From Siphonodentalium dalli (lineage: Eukaryota; Mollusca; Scaphopoda; Gadilida; Siphonodentaliidae): 64,000 bases of DNA. The DNA lies in contig CP136069.1 of NCBI GenBank assembly GCA_032622095.1, forward strand, positions 4,138,976-4,202,975, in the 5' to 3' direction. Positions 1 to 12,165 of this stretch are shown here, piece by piece (the first letter of the stretch is position 1; each line of letters begins with the position of its first letter). The notes below the pieces were generated by a model. It did not search any database, had not been told where the DNA came from, and saw nothing but the letters and a program-made list of their open reading frames with translations. The position numbers were made by a program, and so were the translations under genes.

Positions 1-1080
1 CCCCCCCCCCCCCCCATTCTTCCCAGTTGTTATTTGTTTATCAATCATGTCAAAAATGCATGTAGTTTATACAGTATAATTCAAAAATGTTATCTATATA
101 ATGTTATACAGCCATGTTATACAGCCATTATATGGTGCGGATGCTGGCCCCAATGATCCCTAAATCGAAAAGATTACCATAGTTAATATAAAGGAATGTA
201 ACACTGAATCAAATGGTTTCAAGACATAACAATATTTTACAAGTAGCTTGCAGACTAAAACACATAACCTTCACTGTTAATCTTTTAAGCACTCTGTGGT
301 CCCCAAAATTCAGTCAACCATGACAATATGAACAGATGGGAAAATAAGGTTCCTGGCAATATTATCTGCCATATTGATTTTCAAAATAATGCATCACCTA
401 CCTATAATCTGTAAGCATATTCAATTGGTGTCTTATTGAACGTTCATTAACTAATGAACCTGATTCAAAAAGAGGGTTCATTTAATATGTTTCTGCATAA
501 TACAAACAATAATGAAGATTTATCTGCTTGTAACCTATTGCATATAACAATTATATTGGCTATTAGCCATTATTTTAATGTAATATCAAAAGAATGTGTC
601 TGAAGGGTTAATATATTTTTCAAAAATCAATTAATCAATTCCACAATCCATAGAAGTTAATAGTGTGAAGATAACCCAAGATAAGACATATGAGGAAGAG
701 CCCATGTGCATTAAAGCATAAATCTGTTGGAAACTTGGAAAGGGTTAATTATTTTCTAAGCATATCAATGGAATATGCAGACAATTGTGTAGGTCATGGG
801 TCAATGATCAGGCAGCCTGTAATGAAATTTCAAAATTAGATAAACAAGAGCCTGGTGTCATTTATCAAATTTGACAATTAACCAGCCATCAGTATAATAT
901 TGTTTGTTTATCTTGGTATCCATCTAACCACTTGGCCATAGCTAAATAGCAATTAATCATTTCATGAGCTGTTTACAATCTACATGGGCATACACCAGGG
1001 AATGTTATCATTATATTTCCAATAGAGTTGTCCACCATTCGACCATATACCAGTGTATTTCATGGAACTACATTATAAGT
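1..1080. other. No gene; AT-rich presumed BPNT2 intron sequence
   Basis: Apart from a poly-C run at 1-15, I recognise nothing here: no exon-like frame and no clear repeat boundaries. Confidence 0.5.
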
Positions 1081-1084
1081 CACT

Positions 1085-1735
1085 TGAATTATAAAGGGCC
1101 ATAACTCTGTTAAAATATATCGGATCAAACCCAAATTTGAACTTGATCTGTATTTTGGGGTGAGGACCACATGTACCAAATTTGGTGCAGATCAGATGAA
1201 AAATGTTTTGAGTCATAGCAGCTTGCGTGAGTTCTAAGTAAACATTAAGAGTGAAAAGGGTTAATTAAATGATACCAAAAACCATACAGATGAAGACCGT
1301 GCTAAGAAAAACCTAGGTAAGAAATATGAGGCAGATCAGAAGATATATGTTCAACTTATTACATTGGATAGCATGTGTGTGAAGGGTTAATTATTTTCTA
1401 AACTGATCAACTAATTGATACCAAAAACTATACAGGTGAGGGGTGTGTCATCATAAACCTACATATCAAATATGAAAACAATCAGACAAAAAATAATTTG
1501 GTTATAGCATCGGATAGCTCATGACTATGTGCGGATGCAAAGTGTTAATAATTTCTAAACCGATCAACCGATCGATACCAAAAACTATACAGGTGAGGAG
1601 TGTGTCATCATAAACATGCACATAAAATTTAAACAAGATCCGATAAAAAATATTCGAGTAAATGAATCGGATAGCAAGTGTCTACGGACAGACGGACAGA
1701 CAGACAGACGGACAGACGGACGGACGAACGACGGA
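1085..1735. repeat. Diverged 120-170-bp repeats ending in a GACGGACA-rich tail
   Basis: Three diverged copies of a segment with the theme GGGTTAAT..., GATACCAAAAACTATACAGG, TGTGTCATCATAAAC and GGATAGC occur at about 1255-1385, 1385-1535 and 1540-1680. An imperfect GACGGACAGACGGACGG microsatellite follows at 1684-1732. The block opens with a GGGCCATAACTCTGTTAAAA stretch of a type common in invertebrate interspersed repeats. Mobile class unknown. Confidence 0.6.
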
Positions 1736-1939
1736 TGGTTGATCCGGACGTCGGCATTATGTGTACCATACATGGTATGGGTACACATAAAAAAGCACAG
1801 GGTATTTAAAGATCTTTAAAACCAAGGATAACACCATAAAGCCAAAGGCTTGTTTCCATGGTGATCATGGTTCCATTGTATTGAATATAAGATCTATAAT
1901 ATCATGTAAACTGAACATGAAATCGGTATTTGTTTCTTA

Positions 1940-2018
1940 AACTGGATTCCGGATTCCAGGGTCAATTTGAAGCTGGATTCCGGATTCCAGCGTCATTTTA
2001 AAACTGGATTCCGGACTC
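1940..2018. repeat. Three copies of a ~36-bp repeat with core CTGGATTCCGGATTCCAG
   Basis: The near-palindromic core CTGGATTCCGGATTCCAG recurs three times, the last one diverged, just before a 20-base poly-G run at 2021-2040. Confidence 0.75.
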
Positions 2019-2020
2019 AA

Positions 2021-2040
2021 GGGGGGGGGGGGGGGGGGGG
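2021..2040 (+). repeat. Poly-G tract
   Basis: Twenty uninterrupted G residues. Similar homopolymers occur at 1-15 (C), about 5971-5982 (G), 7023-7034 (C) and 40984-41010 (C). Confidence 0.95.
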
Positions 2041-2191
2041 CGAAGGGGCCCTCATGCTGGCATAAACCATAAAACAACTTCTGGTAATTTTTTGTTCACA
2101 TCCTTGATGCTTCTGAAGTCAACTGGCTGAGTATCATGTTCCTCAGATATCACCTGTGTATAAATAGCAAATTATTAAAGTGATGTGAAAC

Positions 2192-3130
2192 CAGGCTTGT
2201 CAAAGTACCGCCAGTACCAAGGTAGTCGGTAACGGTACTGCGTTGGAACCGCGGTACCGGTACTGGTGTTGTATTGTTTATTCCACTACATATCACACAT
2301 TTAAAAGAGTATATTCTAATGTGGTAATTACTGGTAATGTATGGCACTTTGTGCCAGTTTTTGGTGATTGTTGTGGATGACAAATACAACCATGTCAGAC
2401 TATCCTAATGCACATATGCCACAGCAGCCACACATAAATGTGTTACATACAATGTACATGCATTAGTATAGTCTGAAATAGTTGGATTTATCACACACAA
2501 CAATCACCTAAAATGTGCCATAATTTAGGCAGCCTGATAGGTGTTAGAACTTTTATGTTTAGGGCTTCAGGCGCTCAAATACATTACACCCACACATTAC
2601 TTTTACGTCTGGGAGCTGTTTTGGATTTCAAAGTTGATGCCAGTGTGATTTCCGAATTTGTGATACTGAGAAATACTGACTTATCTGCTGTCCACTTACA
2701 AGCACAACTGACTAGACTGATGCAATAATTTGTTGACGGGTTACAGGTCACATGACAGGTCACAGGTGGCGACATCAAAGTAATCAAACTCAAAGGAAAC
2801 ACAGAGTGTTCTAGACTTCCGTGCATGGGTGGCGGGATTGCATTGATACGCCAGGCGGATCAATGCAATCCCGCCCACGCATGGCTGTCCAGAAAACTCT
2901 GTGTTCCCTTTGATGTTGGCATCCGCATAGTAGCATACCATAATGCAAGCGGCAGTTGCGGCACACTTAAAATAGCAAAGTTCCTTCAATTTTAATCGAT
3001 CTACATGTATACTGATCTATTTACTGTTTTTGGCGAGTACCGAGAACCGTCGGTACTGAGTATCAGAACCAGTACCGTTGAAATGGCCAAGTACCGCCGT
3101 TACCGGTACTGGTACCGGTTGACAAGCCTG
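2192..3130. mobile_element. hAT-like element 1, 939 bp, 8-bp TSD TGTGAAAC
   Basis: Terminal inverted repeats CAGGCTTGTCAA and TTGACAAGCCTG bound the element, and the 8-bp duplication TGTGAAAC flanks it exactly (2184-2191 and 3131-3138). Eight-bp duplications and CA(G)-type ends are typical of hAT transposons. Subterminal regions are rich in GGTACCGGTACTGG-type sequence, and an internal hairpin with ATTGCATTGATACGCC and its complement lies at about 2817-2884. No transposase frame is visible, so it is non-autonomous. Confidence 0.9.
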
Positions 3131-4319
3131 TGTGAAACACTCTGGTAGGGTGATCGAATAGAAATGTAGATTAATCTTGTTCAAAGTACATGTAGGTATT
3201 TTTACAAATATTATATCCAAATTAACGATAAACACCGTCATTCTTATACATGTATATTAATTAAATGCAGCGACTCTCGATGGCAAAATAATTTTAGTCA
3301 GTTTATCTCCGATTGATGCGACCCGAATCGAGTAGTAAATATTTACAATTGAGCATTGTTCGGACGTTGTTTTATATGCAGTGGTACAGTCGATTTGCTT
3401 CAGATTTACGGTGATGTTAGTAGAATGTTAAATTCCTACAGATGGCATAGCTCATGGATACTATCTTATCAGTTTCACGTACCCGAACAAGTACATACAT
3501 GTAATATGTCTTTAATGCTTTTTATCAGGGTTGGCCGATTTGAATAAAAACTTTGTTTGAAATGAGTCAAAAAGTCAATAACTGCTATACATGTACTAGT
3601 ATCTAACAAGGTTTTGTTTTTTTAAATATAACATGAGTATGATTAAACATTATACAAAAATTTGTAATAGATATGAAATTGTACAGTAATTTTCAACTCT
3701 TTTGCATGTACAGGCATCCTGGATGGCACCGTGATTACTGCTCCAGCAACGGCCTGTTCAGCTTAACATTGTTAGTATTATTTGTAACAAAACTCAGATT
3801 CAGCACTTCTCATTACACTGTTGAGTTTCCTTTCGTTTTCTGATTGCTAACCTAGTAAATCTACGGCCGTATACTCTGCCATCTAAACTACTCTACGTGT
3901 ACTAATAGTTGTCTAATATCTATACTCAATATACATGTATGGTGTGATTATGTCCGTAAGTCACCAAAGAGAAAACACAATTGAGAAAATATATTCAGTT
4001 TTCAGCTAAAATTTACAAAATTTATTAGTACACGTTTAAGCATGAAGTATCGGTATATCTGTACAGCCATGATAATTGTGTATACAAAAAATCATAAATA
4101 ATAATAGAATTGTGATTAATCCAGCCTGGTATATAATAAGCAACACCTTTTAGAACCTTCATTTATCAAAGACATGGCACAATTTCATATTTTTATAACA
4201 GTTAGAGAGAAACAAATCAAAAACATTTATTCAAATAAAAATAATCTGATTTAAATCAAATAAATCAATTTATTTTTTAAATCACCAACCCTGCTTTTTA
4301 TACTACATGGATTCTTCTC

Positions 4320-4429
4320 TCACTGAGAGCTTTCCGATGAATGGCAACAAGCCATATTTCCGACTAAATCCTGAAATGTTACCCATAATTCTGCTATGGT
4401 TAAGGAGTCGATTATTAATGGCATTACTG
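4320..4429. mobile_element. Half copy of the CAGTAATGCCC MITE
   Basis: From GAGAGCTTTCCGATGAATGG to the terminal GGCATTACTG, this matches the right half of the TA-flanked palindromic MITE family seen complete at 29249-29461. Its end at 4429 is followed by TA, and the TACATGTA at 4430 begins with that TA. Confidence 0.8.
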
Positions 4430-5065
4430 TACATGTAACATTGACGTAAATCAGCATTATGCCAACCGATGTCACCAGCTGGTACATGTACCGGTATGTC
4501 AAAGGAAACGTGGACTAATTTCTACCTTGAGTGACCTATTAACGAACTTGGCTGATATCACTACAAACATAACCCACCGAACTTGGCTTATACCAGTTGT
4601 GATGTCACCAAGCGAAGCGAAGTGTATTTGTCCAACGTAACAGTCAGGGCTCGAAATGTTCTGAATTTCTTACCTGGTTAGGGTATAGATTTATCTTTCA
4701 CCTCAAAATTTCATCTGTCATTAATTTTATATATATAGAGTATATTGCTATACTGGGATAAACCCATCATATAAGACAGTATATTAATGTCCACTTAGCT
4801 GAGGTCAACCACTCAAGAATTATGGTAATTTTGCTTAAGATTTAGCTGGATTTTAGTAGAAAATAAAAGTATGGTTTGGTCTCAAACATTTAGGAAAGCT
4901 CTCGATGTCACAGATTCTCTCAAAATGCTACCTATCACACATGACAGGTAAGAATAATCCTTACCTGTCACCACAAAATACAACCTGTCAGTGACAAGCT
5001 GACAGATGCATATTTCGACCCCTGGTAACAGTCATTTGGAAGCAAGGCTCAAAATAAAAAAAATT

Positions 5066-5145
5066 CTACTGACTGTCAAAATGACAGGCACCAAAAGGAT
5101 GTTGTTGGTCATTTCAAAATGGTGTCTGTCAAATTTTTAGATGTA
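5066..5145. repeat. Dispersed repeat, second copy at 28728-28800
   Basis: Both places carry GACTGTCAAAATGAC..., GTTGGTCATTTCAAAATGGT and CTGTCAAATTTT in order. Class not recognised. Confidence 0.65.
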
Positions 5146-5544
5146 CTGAATGAGACCGTATTTAAATTTCCAATCAACTTATTATTCGTCAGTGAGTTAG
5201 TGAGCGTCCAATCGCCACCCAGAAAAAACCCAAGTTATTTTTGTTTTCAAAAGTTCAAAAATGTTCCGTCGATTAATACATACAAATACACTTCACATTA
5301 ACTCTGAATTGATCTGAAATTAAAATAGAACTATTTTTTACTTTCAATGTCCGATTTGGCCAGTAATGGCTCCTTGGATGTACCCAAACAGATAAATATT
5401 GTTTAAAAATTTGCATTGGACAAAATGTCCAACAGATACAGAAGTGCACTGGACATAAGTTATTTTTCGTTGGACAATGACCTTGACCGGCCATTGATTT
5501 TGAGACTTGTTTGGGAGACATAGTCACAGTGATATTCTGATATA

Positions 5545-5924
5545 CCCCGCTGGACAAAACAAGTGTCCATTGGCACCGCGGTGTATTTGCCGTTCGTCCG
5601 CGGTGTCAGAGTTTGTAACTGCAGTTGAGCACCGCGGCCGAACGGCAAGTACACCGTGGCCCAACAGCAACTACACTGCGGCCGAAAGGCAACTACACCG
5701 CAGCCGAACGGCATGTACACCGTGGTTAGGTTAGATTTCTGGTTTGTATCGTCTTTTTTCAGTTTAATGAACGTACACCGTGGCAACTACACCATGGCCG
5801 AACGGCAAGTACACCGCGGCCCAACTGTAGTTAGCCGGTGGAGCCGCGGTGTAGTTGCATTTCAGCTGCGGTGGCAACGCTAACTGCACCGCGGTTAGGT
5901 AGACACTTGTTTTGTCAAGCAGGG
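5545..5924. mobile_element. TA-flanked MITE with CCC...GGG ends and GC-rich core
   Basis: The ends CCCCGCTGGACAAAACAAGT and its inverted form ACTTGTTTTGTCAAGCAGGG are flanked by TA (5543-5544, 5925-5926). The interior is an array of diverged ACACCGCGGCCGAACGGC units in both orientations, much more GC-rich than its surroundings. TA duplication suggests Tc1/mariner-type integration, but class is an inference. Confidence 0.75.
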
Positions 5925-6166
5925 TATCTGCCCTGTTCTGTCGTGTACATACCAGGGGCGTAGGAACTGGGGGGGGGGGGGGTAAGGGGGTAAATACCCC
6001 CCAAACATTTCCAGACAATGGTCAACACTTAAACTGTATTTCTTATTTATTTATTCAACCTAACCAATCACATTGTCCGCCCACACAGTTTGCCATATAA
6101 TATATAGTATACTCTAATGGAAATAGTGTCTTATATGTATAGTTTCACGCAGATGGGGGTCATTCT

Positions 6167-6565
6167 TTAACCCTTTACCCAACAGAACGGCCCTGTGCCA
6201 ATGCATTCTCTTATATATGCGAGTCGACCATAGGTCGCCTCACATATATAAGAGAATGCATTGGCTTAACACATTAAAAATTATAAAATTGTTAAACAAT
6301 GTAAGAAAAAATGGTAAAAAGTGTTAAAAAAAGATTTTTTTAGGCCAATGCATTCTCTTATATATGCGAGGCGACCTATGGTCGACTCGCATATATAAGA
6401 GAATGCATTGGCACAGGGCATAACTATAACCATCACAATGTGGTCAATGAGCCGGTTCCAATGATATCCATATTTGTATGGTTTTATTGAGACAGACCCA
6501 AGATAATTTAGGCTGTTGCAGCTTTATTTGGCCGTTTTTGGCCGGTTTGTTGGGTAAAGGGTTAA
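6167..6565. mobile_element. Twin-hairpin TTAA MITE, copy 1 (complete)
   Basis: Ends TTAACCCTTTACCCAACA and TGTTGGGTAAAGGGTTAA match the piggyBac hallmark of TTAA targets and CCC-starting inverted repeats. Inside are two ~65-bp hairpins (arms CCAATGCATTCTCTTATATA / reverse complement; loop TCGACCATAGGTCGCC) that are themselves inverted relative to each other. It is nested in hAT element 2. No coding capacity. Confidence 0.9.
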
Positions 6566-6578
6566 ATCTGTGGTTTCA

Positions 6579-6816
6579 TATGAATACGCATTCTCTTGGT
6601 ACGAATAACACGAGTATGCATTTTTGCTCAATTACGTTGCGGATGAAGAACCACTTAAGGTCCACTATGAGTCAAGACTGTTTGAATCACTTGATGGTGT
6701 GTTACATATATACCGGTAGAGAACGACTTGACAATATCGACATAAAAGTGGTTTCAAATGAATTTGTTCATGGGAATGATGCTCGTCTGGATATGTTTGG
6801 ATTGTTTGACATTTAA
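6579..6816 (+). pseudogene. hAT transposase C-terminal fragment
   Basis: The frame ending at 6816 contains LRMKNHLRSTMSQDCLNHLM and later VVSNEFVHGNDARLDMFG. The IKxxLRSxMxxxRLxxL-like segment resembles the hAT C-terminal dimerisation region. Its position 244 bp from the 3' end of the element fits. The catalytic DDE portion is absent, so this is a relic. Identification is from motif resemblance only. Confidence 0.55.
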
Positions 6817-7128
6817 TGGACAACTATTGTGCATTCATACTTTAATATATGAACAAGAGAGAGAAATTGTTTTCTTAGCAATTAAAATCAATATGAAATT
6901 AATTTGTTTGTTGAAGTCTTAAGTACATGTACAGTTGTAGTCAGAATAAGTGTTAATTTAAGCGATGGAATAATGTTAATTATTTTTATGGTTTTAGTCC
7001 GAAATATGCTCTCCCCTTGATACCCCCCCCCCCCAATATTTAAAGCTTCCTACGCCCCTGGTACATACCATACATGTATATACACATGTAGTTATATACT
7101 ACTGAAAATCAAGGCGACTCAAGGATTA

Positions 7129-7416
7129 CAGTAATACCCTAAATAATAGACTCCATATATAACCACAGCAGAATTATGGGTAATTTTTCAGGATTTAGTC
7201 GGAAATATGGCTTGTTCCATTCATCGGAATGCTCTCATCAGCAGAATTATGGGTAATTTTTCAGGATTTAGTCAGAAATATGGCTTGTTCCATTCATCGG
7301 AAAGCTCTCGATGAGAGCTTTCCGATGAATGGAACAAGCCATATTTCCGACTAAATCCTGAAAAATTACCCATAATTCTGCTGTGGTTAACGAATCGATT
7401 ATTTAGAGCATTACTG
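7129..7416. mobile_element. CAGTAATGCCC palindromic MITE (TA-flanked), complete
   Basis: Starts CAGTAATACCCTAAATAAT and ends ATTTAGAGCATTACTG between TA dinucleotides. The two halves are inverted copies of TTATGGGTAATTTTTCAGGA and CGGAAATATGGCTTGTT, so the element is nearly one long hairpin. Part of the left half is repeated internally. TA duplication and CAG ends fit Tc1/mariner. Confidence 0.85.
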
Positions 7417-7431
7417 TACAAGGTCACATGC

Positions 7432-8330
7432 AAGCCTCCAAATAGAGTGTCTGACATTTGTAGAGCAGTGGGCTAGCATCACTAAAACTCATTCTACTCA
7501 GACCTCATCTTCTCTGGAAAGTATCTTTATTATCAATTGTCAAGTTTTTTTTATAGTTTCTTTAGAAAGTTTCTTTTTTCGTTTAGTTTCTCTATATCCA
7601 CAAATTTGCAGACGACACAATGCATACCGGTAATCAAGGTGCACAATGGGTGCATATCACCATCTGGGAACTTAAATACATGTATGTGTCTAGGTCTCCC
7701 ATAGCAGATGAGGTCATAAAGTCCCAAAAGGATGAAAGATTCAAATGAATGTGAAATGGACTCTAGTGAAGTAACTGCAAGGAAAACACGACAAGCGTGG
7801 GATTAAAAATGTGGAAACAATCGGCACTGAGTTAATATGGACCTATCAGTACAGTAATGCCCTAAATAAATGACTCCTTAACCACAGCAGAATTATGGGT
7901 AATTTTTCAGGATTTAGTCGGAAATATGGCTTATTTCCATTCACCAAATTCACCCTCTGGGGACCTCATTCAGTTTAGGCCTAATCCTCTGGGAAGTATC
8001 TATAGACTCAAATTAACATTGTTTTAGTTACGTTTCCCCTTCTGTCACTTTCTTTATCCCATAATTTGCAGAAGATAAAATGCATAATCGAGGCTCCCAA
8101 TGGGTGAACATCACCAACTTCAACTGGGGAAATTCAATCTGATCCAAGGTCTCCCTTAGCAGTTGAGACCTAAGCAGAATGAGCCTCAAAGAGGTCCCCC
8201 AGAGGGTGAATTTGGTGATGCTAGCCCACCATGCTGGATAGCATCACTAAATTCACTCTTTGGGGACCTCATTCTGCAAATGTCAGACACACTATATCCA
8301 GACTTGGTCGCAGGGTATAATGAGAACATG
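7432..8330. repeat. AAGCCT palindromic repeat family, partial copies, with a half MITE
   Basis: Contains GTGTCTGACATTTG, GTGGGCTAGCATCACTAAA and CACCCTCTGGGGACCTCATT and their inverse, shared with 26342-26993 and 35056-35460. A half CAGTAATGCCC MITE occupies 7852-7944. Confidence 0.7.
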
Positions 8331-8460
8331 CGATCCCCTCACAAAAATTCGTGCAATAGTGCATGTTCACACACTTGTGTATATTTATTTCTTAATTAAA
8401 GTTGTAATGGCCAAGAGAATGGTCTGCTAAAATGAACAATTTTCTGCCTGATTGTGTTTA

Positions 8461-8567
8461 CTGAGAGCTTTCCGATGAATGGCAACAAGCCATATTTCCA
8501 ACTAAATCCTGAAAAGTTACCCATAATTCTGCTGTGGTTAAGGAGTCGATTATTTAGGACAGTACTG
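8461..8567. mobile_element. Half copy of the CAGTAATGCCC MITE
   Basis: Runs from GAGAGCTTTCCGATGAATGG to GGACAGTACTG then TA; right half only. Confidence 0.8.
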
Positions 8568-9285
8568 TATATTCAGGCTTGTATATAATCACAGATGCCA
8601 AAAATACTAGTACATGTATGTTATGAACTTAGGGAATTGACATAAAATATCATCAGGAAGTTGTGATCACAAGATAAATCCTCACGTCAAATTTGTGTGG
8701 AAACCATCACAAATAACATAAATAATATGCTTTCGATCATTTATTGTGCTCTAGTTGTCGATTACAAGACATTTTGGACAACAAATGTTTAACTTTTCCA
8801 GCAATGTGGATCGAGATAACTTTGAAGTACATGTACCTGCCTGGAATACACTGTAGCTTGCTAAAAATATATTTCTGTATTTCCCCAGGAGCAGTGAGTG
8901 TGCTAAAATTAGAAAGCGGACTATCGTGTTGAGGAAATACTAGTATCTAATATCGGAAATAGTGAATGTAAAGCAACAATCACAAGTGTGCATTAGGCTT
9001 AGATACAGTAGTGATAAAATATTTAATAATATAATCAGAACATAACAAGGCAGAATCAAACATGTGGCTTTTAGCAATGTCCACTTAAATAAATAAAGAA
9101 ATAATTGTTGGGTACATACATGTATGTACATACACATGTACATGTATATCCTTGAAGAGAATTATTTTTCCCTATAAAGATGGTTCGCTAGTGGCCAATT
9201 TTTGTTGATAAGTAAAAAATACCTTTGATATTTGTGGTTCTGGCTTCCCTACCTACCCTGCATGTAATGTACCTACCCTACATGT
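8568..9285. other. No gene seen
   Basis: AT-rich intron sequence. Clustered TACATGTA motifs occur at about 8612, 8828, 9117-9150 and 9280. Confidence 0.5.
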
Positions 9286-9605
9286 ATCATTAGACTCCTT
9301 CTTATTTATGTGGGCAGTAGCCTCTATACGGGCGCCTGTGGCGCATAAGATGCTATGGGTGGCGGGATGGGGGGGTGGGTGGGCTATCATTAGACTCCTT
9401 CTTATTTATGTGGGCAGTAGCCTCTATACGGGCACCTGTGGCGCATAAGATACTATGGGTGGCGGGATGGGGGGGTGGGTGGGCTATCATTAGACTCCTT
9501 CTTATTTATGTGGGCAGTAGCCTCTATACGGGCGCCTGTGGCGCATATGATACTATGGGTGGCGGGATGGGGGGTGGGTGGGCTATCATTAGACTCCTTC
9601 TTATT
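9286..9605 (+). repeat. 100-bp tandem repeat, three copies plus a partial
   Basis: Units start at 9286, 9386, 9486 and 9585 (ATCATTAGACTCCTTCTTAT...). Each ends in a GGCGGGATGGGGGGGTGGGT G-rich block. Copies are almost identical, so amplification is recent. Confidence 0.95.
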
Positions 9606-9695
9606 AGTTTCTATCATGATTTATTGATTTTCTCCTGAACCAGATGTTTATTTATCATTCACCATGATTCCCTGTCGGTTTTACTCATTAATGGG

Positions 9696-9955
9696 CAAAC
9701 CTTGAAATAGTGTGTCTGTTATTTGCATAGTGGGCTAGCATCACCAAATTCACCCTCTGGGAACCTCATTCTGCTGAGGTGTAAGCAGAATGAGGTCCCC
9801 AGATGAAATCAAACTCAGTTTGATCGGTCCGATTAAATCGGATCAGACAAAAAACGCTCCAAAGTTAGACGCACACGGTCCCGATTATCCCGATTTATCC
9901 GGCAGCCGGATTAATCGGGGACAATCGGGATCGTGTGCGCCGACACTAAAGATGG
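9696..9955. repeat. AAGCCT-family end fused to a GC-rich inverted repeat
   Basis: The AAGCCT-family palindrome end (9740-9805) passes into an inverted repeat with arms GCACACGGTCCCGATTATCC and GGGACAATCGGGATCGTGTG (about 9871-9938). Class unknown. Confidence 0.6.
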
Positions 9956-10782
9956 TGATGCGAAGTTGAGTCACATGGTGCCTGGCCCAAGATTTACCGA
10001 ATGAAAAGTTAATTAAACACTGTTTTCTCTTAAGAATTTTAATGCAAACATATTGATAAATCGTTAAGCAAATATCACGTAAAAGATACTACCGGTAGTA
10101 CCAAAACTGTTGTTAGTAGATGAGCAAAAGGTATTTTTGTGAAGCTAATTGTCAGGTTGGTCCAGTATTAAGTCAATTCCTTTTGCGATAATGCAATGCA
10201 TGTGTTGAAATATGGAAATATTAGGTCATTTGGCACCTGTGCCCAACCTGTAATCATCTCTTCTCATGAGGCGATCTGACTTATTTGCACCAGAGGTCTA
10301 CTAGTAGTTGTTAAATGCTTCGTGTGATCACCGAAGTTACGCTAATGGGGTGGTTGTTGTAATGTTTTATACATACTAGTAAATGCACACCCCAGTCTAG
10401 AGCTCAGTCAGCGCGAGATTGAAATGTTGCCGTAAATAATTGTGTCTGCTTCAATTCAGACTATTTTTCTTCTGCAGTTCTGATAAAGGCATTCTTTTAT
10501 CACAATGATGAAAATGCACTAAAATTTTTCATATTTAGGTCGCATATTAATCTTATTAGTAGTACGGTACCGGTATTAAACAGGGACCGAACTTAAGAAC
10601 TGCATGGTTGTTTGATAGATGAATGGAAGAAAATGAACTTACAAAAAATGTCAACATGTGTGCATTTATGTATAAAACTCTACGACAACGACCCTGTCAC
10701 GTGACACTGCGCGATACTGGTGTGCAATTACCAGTACATGTATGTACACAGAAGTGCATCTACCGGTACATTGTATGCGGCA
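9956..10782. other. No gene seen
   Basis: AT-rich sequence with TACCGGTA, TACTAGTA and TACATGTA octamers and no exon-like signal. Confidence 0.5.
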
Positions 10783-11360
10783 CCTCGAAACAGTGCGCGG
10801 AACTGCGCAGAACTACGCGGAAGTGCGCGGTACAAATGAAACAGTTATTATGCACAGAGGCAGGTGGGGGTTGATTTAATACATGAACTATAGTAGTAGA
10901 CAGTCTTCAGTTGCGAATTTGTAAGGTTATTTTAACGTTTTAACTTGTATTTGAGAGATAGAGTGAGTGGTAGAATCTACCGCGCACTGTTTCGAGAAAA
11001 GCTTACTGCGCAATATCTTCCGCGCATTGTTTCACGAAAAGCATACTCGTGGTTTCGGATTAGGGACCACACTTAGCCTACATGTCTTAATTAGTAATAG
11101 GCCTAGTATAGCGGTAGACTGATTAGAGGTGACAGCTTACTGCATGTCACTGTAGAAAATGTGTGAAGTTAAAATGTTGAAACAACACAACCATCATGCA
11201 GTGATTATTGAGTGATTAAATCTGCAGGGTATAGCCTTAGTATGAAGTCGACTCTGACAATTTCATACCCAAATGACCGTATACATCAAGTGTTCATATA
11301 TAGCCTAGAAAAATTGTGTTCCAAATGCAGAATCAAATTAAATCGACTGAAAACGCAACT

Positions 11361-11750
11361 AAAGGTACTCAATCCGATCAGAGTGTCCCCATCTCAACAG
11401 ATTCCAACAACAATTTTTTTTTATCAAAGGTCACTTTAGTTATTAGAATCGATTAATTATCCAAAAATATTGCTAACGACTGTGAAATGTCGTATATAAT
11501 TGCCCAAAATGTGTTGTATGGCAACATTTTGTTCGATGGAATTTAGTATTGAGAGTATGTCGGTCGACTTTTTCGGCAAACTTCTGGGACAGCACGTATT
11601 CCCGATAATGAAAAATAATAGATTTCTAAAATCGATATATAATAAATCTGAGCTTTGATGGGTGGCTTCCTCGACTCGAATCAAATATTTTTGGCCCCTG
11701 AAGCCATTGAAATAGTAATTGAGAGGAGTTTTATCGGATTGAGTACCTTT
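11361..11750. mobile_element. AAAGGTACTCAATCCGAT MITE
   Basis: Begins AAAGGTACTCAATCCGAT and ends ATCGGATTGAGTACCTTT. The right flank forms TTAA and the left flank reads CTAA, as if one target copy had mutated. Relatives occur inside the tandem unit at 30785-31215 and at 43613 onward. Confidence 0.75.
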
Positions 11751-12012
11751 AATCGTATTTGGGAATAAACGTAATTACTCCAAAACCAAACTCTCTCTCT
11801 CTTTTTGACACACCCATCACATCACGCAATCTAACGAAGCCCGGGGAAGCCACTTTCCTGGTATTCACTCTAGACTCACGCCTTCAATTTAAAAAGCACC
11901 AAAATCGTTGATCGATTATTTTCCACGTCGAACGGAATTTTAACAATAAATAATAAATTTGGAAACATATGAGGAATTTTTTAATAAATCGAAACTTTTT
12001 TTGTATAAATAG

Positions 12013-12165
12013 AGGATCTCACATGAGTTTCTATTTTATACGGAATTTATCAACCGAGTTCACTAAATTCGATTTGAGCCGAGGTTTAACGAGGCTCAAA
12101 TAGAATTTAGAGGACGAGGTTGATAAATTACGTATAAAATAGGATGAGTGTGAGATACCTTTTAT
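12013..12165. repeat. Imperfect ~150-bp palindrome
   Basis: Left AGGATCTCACATGAGTTTCT...TTTATACG...TTTATCAACC is matched by inverted GGTTGATAAA...CGTATAAAAT...GTGTGAGAT. Possibly a small MITE; flanks were not resolved. Confidence 0.6.

Larger units (their letters stand above)
3131..5542. other. No gene; AT-rich intron sequence with repeat fragments
   Basis: Several TACATGTA octamers occur here (3187, 3247, 3496, 3588, 3932, 4430, 4483). A half MITE lies at 4320-4429. CCTGTCA/TGACAGG-rich sequence at 4640-5145 includes a segment similar to 28728-28800. No coding signal was found. Confidence 0.6.
5953..7060 (+). mobile_element. hAT element 2, 1.1 kb, TSD GTACATAC, with transposase C-terminal remnant and a nested MITE
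   Basis: Ends CAGGGGCGTAGGAA and TTCCTACGCCCCTG are flanked by the exact 8-bp duplication GTACATAC (5945-5952, 7061-7068). Near each end is a poly-G or poly-C run. The element holds a degenerate transposase C-terminus (6579-6816) and is interrupted by a complete TTAA-flanked MITE at 6167-6565. Confidence 0.9.

Noticed and set aside
1616-1819. Frame with DGQTDRRTDGRTNDG
   Set aside because: Translation of a GACGGACA microsatellite, open on both strands.
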